Assembly: GCF_014385065.1 (NCBI RefSeq)
Contig: NZ_JACRTA010000003.1
Location: 248,001-312,000 of the forward strand
Length of the DNA: 64,000 nt
Direction: 5' to 3'
Source: Lentihominibacter hominis
Lineage (GTDB): Bacteria > Bacillota > Clostridia > Peptostreptococcales > Anaerovoracaceae
A program made the position numbers and the translations under genes. The notes below the pieces were generated by a model, which was not told where the DNA came from, did no database searches, and saw only the letters and a list, made by a program, of their open reading frames with translations. Of the stretch, positions 16,521 through 23,874 are shown in pieces (the first letter of the stretch is position 1; every line of letters starts with the position of its first letter).

Positions 16521-17481
16521 TAGATATATATTAGGCATAGATACAAGTAATTATAAAACATCTGTTGCTATTATCGACACAGAGTGTAATATTTTATGTG
16601 ATTTAAGAAGGTTTTTAACTGTAAAAGAGGGTGAAAAAGGGCTGAGACAATCCGACGCCCTTTTTCAGCATATTAGGAATCTGCCGGAATTACTTGAAGA
16701 AGCCATGAGTGATAATAATTATCATATTGGGGCTATATCCTTTTCATCCAAGCCAAGACCTGTTAAAAATTCATATATGCCGGTGTTTTTTGCCGGAGAA
16801 AGTTATGCGAGATCCCTTGCTGCTGTTTTAAGTATACCTTCATTTGCTTTTTCTCATCAGGAAGGGCATATAGAGGCCATAAAGGCTTTTTCAAAGCACA
16901 GTAATAAAAAAGAGCTCCTTGCATGCCATTTTTCCGGCGGTACATGTGAAATGCTCAGTGTAAAGTCAAAACATACTGGGTATGATATAGATATCATAGG
17001 CGGATCAAAAGATATTTCTTTTGGCCAAGTAATTGACAGAACCGGTGTGCAACTGGGTATGTCCTTTCCTGCCGGAGAAGAAATGGACAGGCTGGCCCTC
17101 GCATCTGATGAAATATCCAGTTTTCTTACCCCTATTAAAGTAAAAGAAGGATGGCTCAACCTGTCGGGAATAGATACTCAGATAAAAAGGCTGACGATTA
17201 ATATGGATATACAGCAGGCTCAGCCTGTTATAAAAGAGCTGTTTGAAAAAGTCGCAGATGCTATGACAAAGATGATTTTTCAGTGTGCCGAAAAAACAGG
17301 AATAACAGACGTAATCATGGCAGGCGGAGTTACCTCCAGCTTATTTATAAGAGACAAGATAGTAAAAAAATTGGCAGAAAATCATATAGATGCAGCCTTT
17401 GGTCAGGCAGATCTTGCGCAGGACAACGCGATCGGCACAGCAATATTGGGAGGAAAGATTTATGGGAATGAAACCCGTTAA
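16513..17481 (+). CDS. TsaD-like (Kae1/Qri7-type) ASKHA protein
   Basis: A 322-residue protein of the TsaD/Kae1/YgjD superfamily often mis-named O-sialoglycoprotein endopeptidase. It has the ATP-binding ASKHA fold with ILGIDTSNYKTSVAI at the start, the iron-type motif SHQEGHIEA, VIMAGGVTSS and a final QDNAIGTAILGG. True TsaD, which makes t6A on tRNA, is usually encoded elsewhere with tsaB; this shorter version in the nusB-xseA interval is a separate clostridial paralogue whose function is unknown to me. It overlaps nusB by 8 bases and xseA by 20. Confidence 0.82.
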   Translation: MNSRYILGIDTSNYKTSVAIIDTECNILCDLRRFLTVKEGEKGLRQSDALFQHIRNLPELLEEAMSDNNYHIGAISFSSKPRPVKNSYMPVFFAGESYARSLAAVLSIPSFAFSHQEGHIEAIKAFSKHSNKKELLACHFSGGTCEMLSVKSKHTGYDIDIIGGSKDISFGQVIDRTGVQLGMSFPAGEEMDRLALASDEISSFLTPIKVKEGWLNLSGIDTQIKRLTINMDIQQAQPVIKELFEKVADAMTKMIFQCAEKTGITDVIMAGGVTSSLFIRDKIVKKLAENHIDAAFGQADLAQDNAIGTAILGGKIYGNETR

Positions 17482-18682
17482 AGTTTCACAGCTTAACAGC
17501 TATATAAAACGAATACTTCAGACAGATCCGCTGCTTGGCAATATTTCTGTAACAGGAGAAATATCCAATTTAAAATTTCACGGATCAGGTCATGTTTACT
17601 TTTCGCTTAAAGATGAAAAAAGCAAAATAAATTGTTTTCTGTCGGCAGGAAATCTGGCTTCCCTTGAATGTCAGCTGGCGGAGGGAAACGGAGTAATTGC
17701 AGAGGGATATATATATTTATATGAAAGAGGCGGCAGTTACTCTCTCAATGTGAAAAATATGGAAAACGCCGGTCAGGGCGATTTAGCAGCGACTTTTGAA
17801 AGGTTAAAGAAGAAACTTGAAAGTGAAGGGTTATTTGATAAGTCTAAAAAAAAGACTATTCCTGTTTTTCCTAAAAAAATAGCGGTTGTTACGTCTGCAA
17901 CAGGTGCAGCAGTGAGAGATATAGTAAAAATAATAAAAGGGAAAAATGACTGTGTTGATATAGTCATATACCCTGTTCTTGTACAGGGACCTGCAGCTGC
18001 AGAAGAAATTTCCTCTGCAATAGATGATATTAATATTAATTATCCAGATGTAGATATTATAATCGCAGGGAGAGGCGGAGGATCTATGGAAGAACTGTGG
18101 GCTTTTAATGAGGAGATTGTAGCCAGAAGCATATACGCTTCAGATATACCGGTAATATCTGCAGTAGGACATGAAACGGATTTTACCATAGCCGATTTTG
18201 TGGCTGATATGAGAGCGGAAACTCCTACAGCTGCAGCAGATAAGGCAGTTCCCGATACGTATGCTCTCAGAGATTACATAGCTTCTATCGGCAGGGAAAT
18301 GAAAAGATCTTTAAAAATGACGACTGATAATAAATCTAAACAGCTTCAGCTTTTGAATCCACGGAATTTTGGTCGTGATATACAGAGTCGAATAGCACTG
18401 GAGCAATTAAACTTGGATAACATAATGTCGGATATTGAAAACTATACGAAAACTATGATTGCCGGTTTAAAACATAGGGCAGATCTTGCTAAAGAAACTA
18501 TGAATTCGGCTGATCCAAAATCTATACTGAAGAAAGGATACAGCGTTGTGACAGATGCAGACGGAAATGTAATAACAGATGTAGGGAGCCTAAGGAAAGA
18601 TCAGGTTGTAAATATAGAAGCTGCAAAAGGAAAAGCTCAGGCCCGAGTCATTACGAGTCAAAATACTGAAACACAACAATAA
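17462..18682 (+). CDS. xseA: Exodeoxyribonuclease VII large subunit
   Basis: Large subunit of ExoVII (406 residues), which degrades single-stranded DNA to oligonucleotides together with XseB. The N-terminal OB-fold (VSQLNSYIKRILQTDPLL, SGHVYFSLKDEKSKI) is followed by the catalytic region (VVTSATGAAVRDI, IIAGRGGGSMEELWAFN, SAVGHETDFTIADFVADMRA, PTAAA) and a C-terminal coiled coil. GGAGGAAAG lies before ATG 17462. Although xseB is its partner, a 209-base gap filled by a tandem hairpin array separates the two, unlike the tight spacing elsewhere in the operon. Confidence 0.96.
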   Translation: MGMKPVKVSQLNSYIKRILQTDPLLGNISVTGEISNLKFHGSGHVYFSLKDEKSKINCFLSAGNLASLECQLAEGNGVIAEGYIYLYERGGSYSLNVKNMENAGQGDLAATFERLKKKLESEGLFDKSKKKTIPVFPKKIAVVTSATGAAVRDIVKIIKGKNDCVDIVIYPVLVQGPAAAEEISSAIDDININYPDVDIIIAGRGGGSMEELWAFNEEIVARSIYASDIPVISAVGHETDFTIADFVADMRAETPTAAADKAVPDTYALRDYIASIGREMKRSLKMTTDNKSKQLQLLNPRNFGRDIQSRIALEQLNLDNIMSDIENYTKTMIAGLKHRADLAKETMNSADPKSILKKGYSVVTDADGNVITDVGSLRKDQVVNIEAAKGKAQARVITSQNTETQQ

Positions 18683-18697
18683 TAATTCAGCCGAATA

Positions 18698-18881
18698 ATA
18701 TCCTTGTCACGCATTTTGTGTGACAAGGATATGAAATCCGCTGGATAACCTATATGTCACATTTCATGTGACAAAGATATGAACTCCGTTGGATAACCTA
18801 TATGTCACATTTCATGTGACAAAGATATGAACTCCGTTGGATAACCTATATGTCACATTTCATGTGACAAAGATATGAAAG
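18698..18881 (+). repeat. Tandem hairpin array 1 (4 hairpins, 48-bp period) in the xseA-xseB gap
   Basis: Hairpin 1 is a perfect 13-bp stem (ATATCCTTGTCAC at 18698-18710 with GTGACAAGGATAT at 18720-18732). Hairpins 2-4 are TGTCACA-TTTCA-TGTGACA at 18755-18773, 18803-18821 and 18851-18869. Between hairpins is ATGAAATCCGCTGGATAACC or ATGAACTCCGTTGGATAACC, itself able to form a small ATCC/GGAT or TCC/GGA stem. Units 2 and 3 are identical. After the last hairpin the linker is replaced by ATATGAAAGGA, which supplies the xseB ribosome site. A second array with the same plan lies at 52655-52792. Confidence 0.9.
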
Positions 18882-18891
18882 GAATATTTGT

Positions 18892-19080
18892 ATGGCAGAA
18901 AAGAAAACAAGTTTTGAAGATGCGCTAAGAAAACTTGAAGAGATATCTGAAAATCTTAAATCCGAAAACATTTCTCTTGAAGAGGCTATGAAGAGCTATG
19001 AAGAAGGCGTAAAATACTATAAAGAATGTAATGAAATACTGGAAAAAGCCAGCCAGAAAATCGAAACTTTAACGAAATAG
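18892..19080 (+). CDS. xseB: Exodeoxyribonuclease VII small subunit
   Basis: Small helical subunit of ExoVII, 62 residues, several copies of which bind the XseA coiled coil. The family pattern is clear: SFEDALRKLEEISENLKSENI, SLEEAMKSYEEGVKYYKECN, ILEKASQKIETL. ATG 18892 follows AAAGGAATATTTGT, and that ribosome site is joined directly to the last hairpin of the tandem array, so translation of xseB may be affected by it. The next gene starts 10 bases downstream. Confidence 0.95.
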   Translation: MAEKKTSFEDALRKLEEISENLKSENISLEEAMKSYEEGVKYYKECNEILEKASQKIETLTK

Positions 19081-19090
19081 GAGGTAGATC

Positions 19091-19987
19091 ATGAAAGATT
19101 ATACTTTTGATGATTACAAAAACCTGATAGAAGAACATTTGATGGATTTTATACCGGACATTGACCATAAGAGTATAACTCTCTATGAATCTATGAAATA
19201 TAGTCTTGCATCAGGTGGGAAGAGAATAAGACCAGTTCTTCTTCTTGCCGCATGTGACTTTTGCGGAGGCAAGAGGGAAGAAGCCCTGCCGTATGCCTGT
19301 GCCATAGAATATATACACACATATTCCCTTATACATGATGACCTCCCCTGTATGGATAATGACGATTTGCGGAGAGGAATGCCAACAAATCATAAAGTAT
19401 ATGGGGAGGCTGTGGCCACACTTGCAGGCGATGGTCTACAGGCTGCAGCATATGAAGCCATGAGTAGAGATATGTTTTTTTATTTTGATGATATAGATGC
19501 CTTAAAGCGAAGAATCAGAGCCGCTTACGAAATCAGCAGAGGCTCCGGCTGTCGCGGTATTGTAGCAGGCCAAATAGCTGATATAGCTGCAGAGGATAAA
19601 AGCTGTTCAAAGGAAATGCTGGATTATATACATCTGACAAAGACATCAGCGCTTATAATAGCCGCTGTCAGAGCAGGAGCACAGCTTGGAAATGCTGATG
19701 AGGAAACTTTGGAGAATCTCACTGTATATGCAGAAAATCTGGGTTTGGCATTTCAGATATGTGACGATATTCTGGATGTGGAAGGAAGCGAAGAAGAGAT
19801 GGGCAAGAAAGCAGGAATGGATTCTATCAATAAAAAAGCCACATATCCGGCGCTTTACGGACTTGAACAGTCAAAAACAAGACTTGACAACCTCACTCAA
19901 ACATCAATAAATGCGCTGAAAAAATATTATGATAATGCTGAAGTATTCGTTAAACTGGCAAAAGATCTGGCTGTAAGAGGTAAATAA
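19091..19987 (+). CDS. ispA: Farnesyl diphosphate synthase (polyprenyl synthetase)
   Basis: Short-chain isoprenyl diphosphate synthase (298 residues) that condenses IPP with DMAPP/GPP to form farnesyl diphosphate, feeding undecaprenol synthesis. The first Asp-rich motif is DDLPCMDNDDLRRG, the second DDILDVEGSEEEMGK; GGKRIRPVL is the substrate-binding block. GGAGG precedes ATG 19091. It sits just before dxs, so precursor supply and chain building are encoded together. Confidence 0.95.
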   Translation: MKDYTFDDYKNLIEEHLMDFIPDIDHKSITLYESMKYSLASGGKRIRPVLLLAACDFCGGKREEALPYACAIEYIHTYSLIHDDLPCMDNDDLRRGMPTNHKVYGEAVATLAGDGLQAAAYEAMSRDMFFYFDDIDALKRRIRAAYEISRGSGCRGIVAGQIADIAAEDKSCSKEMLDYIHLTKTSALIIAAVRAGAQLGNADEETLENLTVYAENLGLAFQICDDILDVEGSEEEMGKKAGMDSINKKATYPALYGLEQSKTRLDNLTQTSINALKKYYDNAEVFVKLAKDLAVRGK

Positions 19988-19988
19988 C

Positions 19989-21845
19989 ATGAATAAATAT
20001 ATAGCAGGTCTGAATCTTCCGCATGATTTGAAAACTATGGAATACGACGAGCTGGAAGTTCTGACTTATGAAATAAGAGATTTTCTTATTGAGAAAGTTT
20101 CCAAGACAGGCGGACATCTGTCATCCAATCTTGGAGCGGTTGAGCTTTCCATAGCGCTTCACAGGATCTTTGACGCTCCTGAAGATAAAATAATATGGGA
20201 TGTGGGACATCAGACATATGTCCATAAGATTCTTACGGGAAGAGCAGAAAAATTTGATTCTCTGAGACAGCTTGGAGGAATGAGTGGGTTTCCCAAAAAT
20301 GCAGAAAGTCCTTACGACATTTTTGATACAGGACACAGCAGTTCCTCCATATCTCTTGCTCTCGGAATGGCCGCAGCCCGTGATCTTTCGGGAGATGACT
20401 ATAATGTTATCTCAGTTATAGGAGACGGAGCTATGACGGGAGGTCTTGCATTTGAGGCTCTTAACAATGTAGGAAATCTTGATTCCAAGCTTATAGTTGT
20501 TCTCAATGACAATGGAATGTCAATCTCTCACAACACAGGAGGTTTTCCTAAATATCTGGGAAAATTGAGGGCTTCAAGAAAATACATATCTATGAAGGAA
20601 AGCGTTAAGAAAAGTGTGTCAAAAGTCCCGGTAATAGGGAAAGGTGTTATTGCCGGAATACATCATGCTAAGGATACAATAAAATATGCCGTGATAGATG
20701 GCGTTATATTTGAAGAACTGGGTTTCAAATATTTCGGACCTATAGATGGACACAATATAAAAGAAATGTGTGAAACTATGGAACTCGCCAAAGAGAGTAA
20801 TGATCCTGTTTTTATACATGTTATAACTAAAAAAGGGAAAGGTTACACTAAAGCAGAAGAGAAACCTAATATATTTCATGGGATAGGTCCTTTTGATATG
20901 GAATCGGGAAAACCTATAAAAAACTCAGATAAACCTTCATATTCCGGAATTTTTGCACGTAAACTTACAGATCTGGCTTCTAAAGACAGCAGGATTGTTG
21001 CTGTAAGCGCTGCAATGATGGAAGGAACAGGGCTTGACAGTTTTCATGATACGTTTCCGGGAAGAGCTTTTGATGTAGGAATAGCAGAAGGTCATGCTGT
21101 GACATTTGCAGCAGGTCTTGCTAAAGCAGGACTTAAACCGTTTGTTGCTATATATTCTACATTTATGCAGCGCGCCTACGATCAGATCATCGAGGATGTT
21201 TGCCTTCAGAATTTGCCGGTAGTTCTTTGTATAGACAGAGCGGGAATAGTTGGAGCCGATGGAGAGACACATCATGGAATTTTTGATCTAAGCTATCTAA
21301 AGCATATGCCCAATATGGTGATTATGGCGCCCAAAGACGGCAGTGAATTGGAATTGATGATGGAGTTTGCCTCTTCATATGACGGTCCTTGCGCTATAAG
21401 GTATCCAAGGGGAACTGCTTTGCAGTCAAAGAAAAAAAGAAATATTATTTTAGGGAAGGCAGAACGTCTCAAAGAAGGGAAAAATGTAGAGATATGGGCT
21501 CTCGGATCTATGGTTGAAAAAGCACTTGAAGCTTCGGAGATTCTTAAAGAAAACGGGATAATTGCCGGAGTTGTTAACGCATCTTTTGTATGTCCCATAG
21601 ACAAAGATATGCTGCTTGAATCTTCAGGGAAGGTATCTTTGATTGTCACTGTAGAAGATAATGTTATTCCCGGAGGAATGGGTGAGGAGATAAATAATAT
21701 CCTCATAAATACTGGTGTCAAAGTAGTGAATATAGGATGGCCTGATAAGTTTATAGAACATGGTACTTGTGAAGAACTCTACATAAAATACAAAATGGAC
21801 AGTTCTTCTATAGCAGAAAGGATAAAACGGGAATTTGAAGGATAG
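19989..21845 (+). CDS. dxs: 1-deoxy-D-xylulose-5-phosphate synthase
   Basis: First enzyme of the MEP isoprenoid pathway (618 residues): pyruvate + glyceraldehyde 3-phosphate to DXP, with thiamine diphosphate. N-terminal GGHLSSNLGAVELSIALH and WDVGHQTYVHKIL are family signatures; the ThDP/Mg motif is GDGAMTGGLAFEALNN with NDN at its end; the transketolase pyrimidine domain starts at about residue 315 (GIVGADGETHHGIFDLSYL). AGAGG precedes ATG 19989, two bases after the ispA stop. Its end overlaps tlyA by 11 bases. Confidence 0.97.
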   Translation: MNKYIAGLNLPHDLKTMEYDELEVLTYEIRDFLIEKVSKTGGHLSSNLGAVELSIALHRIFDAPEDKIIWDVGHQTYVHKILTGRAEKFDSLRQLGGMSGFPKNAESPYDIFDTGHSSSSISLALGMAAARDLSGDDYNVISVIGDGAMTGGLAFEALNNVGNLDSKLIVVLNDNGMSISHNTGGFPKYLGKLRASRKYISMKESVKKSVSKVPVIGKGVIAGIHHAKDTIKYAVIDGVIFEELGFKYFGPIDGHNIKEMCETMELAKESNDPVFIHVITKKGKGYTKAEEKPNIFHGIGPFDMESGKPIKNSDKPSYSGIFARKLTDLASKDSRIVAVSAAMMEGTGLDSFHDTFPGRAFDVGIAEGHAVTFAAGLAKAGLKPFVAIYSTFMQRAYDQIIEDVCLQNLPVVLCIDRAGIVGADGETHHGIFDLSYLKHMPNMVIMAPKDGSELELMMEFASSYDGPCAIRYPRGTALQSKKKRNIILGKAERLKEGKNVEIWALGSMVEKALEASEILKENGIIAGVVNASFVCPIDKDMLLESSGKVSLIVTVEDNVIPGGMGEEINNILINTGVKVVNIGWPDKFIEHGTCEELYIKYKMDSSSIAERIKREFEG

Positions 21846-22626
21846 ATTAGATATAATTTTGACGGAAAGAGGTTTTTTTTCTTCACGGGAAAAGGCAAAA
21901 GCATCTATAATGGCAGGACTTATATATGTAGAAGGACAGCGTATAGACAAACCGGGTACATCGGTAGATAAAAAAGCTGATATCACAGTAAAAGAAGATC
22001 TTTGCCCTTATGTGAGCAGAGGAGGTTTGAAACTCGAAAAATCGCTTGATATTTTCGGCTTTTCTCTTAAGGATGCAGTAACAGTGGATATAGGAGCTTC
22101 CACAGGCGGATTTACTGACTGTATGCTCAAGAACGGAGCAAGGAAAGTCTTTGCTGTAGATGTAGGATATGGACAGCTTGACTGGAAGCTGCGAAATGAT
22201 CCTCGTGTAATAAATATGGAAAAAACAAATATAAGGTATCTTGATACTGATACCATAGATAAAGATGTGGACTTTATAAGTATTGATGTATCCTTTATTT
22301 CTCTCAGACTTGTTTTCCCGGTGGCATCAAAGCTTCTCTCGGAAAAGGGGAGTCTTGTCTGTCTCGTCAAGCCTCAGTTTGAAGCAGGACGTGATCAGGT
22401 AGGAAAGAAAGGAATCGTCAGAGATGCGGCCGTTCACAGAGAAGTCATAGAAAATGTCATAAGGTATGGAGAAGATAATGGTCTGTACAGCCATGGACTT
22501 ACATATTCCCCTGTGACAGGAACGAAGGGAAACATAGAATATCTTCTTTATATGAAGAAAATCAACCCCGGAAAAAGGCCGAATGTAGAAGAGACAGTAA
22601 ATGCTTCTCATGATGAGTTAATATAA
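21835..22626 (+). CDS. tlyA: TlyA family rRNA (cytidine-2'-O)-methyltransferase
   Basis: A 263-residue RNA methyltransferase with an N-terminal S4 RNA-binding domain (RLDIILTERGFFSSREKAK, then IMAGLIYVEGQRIDKPG) and a FtsJ-like SAM domain (VDIGASTGGFTDCMLKNGA, VKPQFEAGRDQVGKKGIV). TlyA proteins methylate 16S and/or 23S rRNA; some are also called hemolysin A. The start is TTG 21835 inside the end of dxs, with GGGAATTTG nearby. Last gene of the asp23-dxs run; the next start is 27 bases away. Confidence 0.92.
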   Translation: MKDRLDIILTERGFFSSREKAKASIMAGLIYVEGQRIDKPGTSVDKKADITVKEDLCPYVSRGGLKLEKSLDIFGFSLKDAVTVDIGASTGGFTDCMLKNGARKVFAVDVGYGQLDWKLRNDPRVINMEKTNIRYLDTDTIDKDVDFISIDVSFISLRLVFPVASKLLSEKGSLVCLVKPQFEAGRDQVGKKGIVRDAAVHREVIENVIRYGEDNGLYSHGLTYSPVTGTKGNIEYLLYMKKINPGKRPNVEETVNASHDELI

Positions 22627-22653
22627 TGCAACACAGACAAAAGGAGAATAAAA

Positions 22654-23844
22654 ATGAACATATCAAAAAAAATGAACAAAATAGGGCAGTCCCCCATAAG
22701 AAAATTTAATCCCTTCGCTATAAAAGCAGAAAAAGAAGGGAAAAAAATCTATAGATTAAACATAGGACAGCCTGACATAGAAACACCTTCCTGCTTTATG
22801 GATGCGGTCAATAATTTTCATGAAAAAGTAATCGCTTATTCTGAATCAGGCGGTGAAACAGTATTGCAGGATGCTATATCAAATTATTTCAAAGCCTATG
22901 GAATGAGTTATACAAGGGATGACATAATGATAACAAACGGTGGTTCCGAAGCTCTCAGTATGGTATTTACAAGTATTTTAGATCCAGGTGATGAAGTAAT
23001 AATAGCAGAACCGTTTTATACGAATTATCATACATTTGTAACGGCAGCAGGAGGCAATATTGTTCCTATAACAACAAAGGCTGAAGACGGATATGATTAT
23101 GCAGATGCCGAACTTATAGAATCCGCTGTAACCGGTAAGACACGAGCTATTGCCTGTATAAATCCGGGTAACCCTACAGGCAGAGTTCTCACAAAACAAG
23201 ATATGGAGCTTATTGCCGAAATAGCTGTGAAACATGATTTATGGATCATAGCTGATGAAGTATACAGAGAATTTGCTTATGACGGAAACGAAATAACTTC
23301 TTTCGGTATGCTTTCGAATGTTGCTGACAGAGTAATAATAATAGATTCAGTGTCAAAAAGATTTTCCGCATGCGGAGCAAGAGTCGGATGTCTTATAAGC
23401 AAAAACAAAGATATAATGGAGTGTGCACTTAAAATCGCTCAGGGTCGTCTTTGCTGTCCTACTCTTGATCAGATAGGCGCTGCCGCTCTTTACAATATAG
23501 ATCGTTCATATTATGCTGACGTAAAAAAAGAATATGAAGGAAGAAGAGATGCAGTTTATGAAGAACTTATGAAAATACCGGGCATTGTATGCAGAAAACC
23601 CGGAGGTTCATTTTATATAATGGCTAAACTTCCTATAGATGATGTTGAAGATTTTCTCATGTATCTTCTTACAGAATTCGAAGACAATGGTGAGACTGTA
23701 ATGTTTTCACCAGCAGAGGGTTTTTATGCTACCGAAGGCCTTGGTAAAAATGAGATCCGTATAGCATATGTGCTCAAACAAGATGATATGAGAAGAGGCG
23801 CGCAGCTTATAAGGCTGGGACTTGAAAAATATAAAGCCAGATAA
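22654..23844 (+). CDS. PLP-dependent aminotransferase, class I/II
   Basis: Fold-type I aminotransferase of 396 residues, aspartate aminotransferase-like. The PLP lysine is in SVSKRFSACGARVG (about residues 234-247); other signatures are YSESGGETVLQDAI, NGGSEALSMVF, NPGNPTGRVL and DEVYREFAYDG. It probably transfers amino groups between an amino acid and a keto acid in the cytoplasm; the exact pair cannot be told. AAAGGAG precedes ATG 22654. It lies between tlyA and mutS with short gaps, so co-transcription is likely. Confidence 0.88.
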   Translation: MNISKKMNKIGQSPIRKFNPFAIKAEKEGKKIYRLNIGQPDIETPSCFMDAVNNFHEKVIAYSESGGETVLQDAISNYFKAYGMSYTRDDIMITNGGSEALSMVFTSILDPGDEVIIAEPFYTNYHTFVTAAGGNIVPITTKAEDGYDYADAELIESAVTGKTRAIACINPGNPTGRVLTKQDMELIAEIAVKHDLWIIADEVYREFAYDGNEITSFGMLSNVADRVIIIDSVSKRFSACGARVGCLISKNKDIMECALKIAQGRLCCPTLDQIGAAALYNIDRSYYADVKKEYEGRRDAVYEELMKIPGIVCRKPGGSFYIMAKLPIDDVEDFLMYLLTEFEDNGETVMFSPAEGFYATEGLGKNEIRIAYVLKQDDMRRGAQLIRLGLEKYKAR

Positions 23845-23874
23845 GAATATGAAGTCAGGGGAGGAGTATTAAAA

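Noticed and set aside
18698..18881. CRISPR-like array
   Set aside because: Period is 48 bp, but whole units including the linkers are repeated, so there are no unique spacers, and no cas genes are present.
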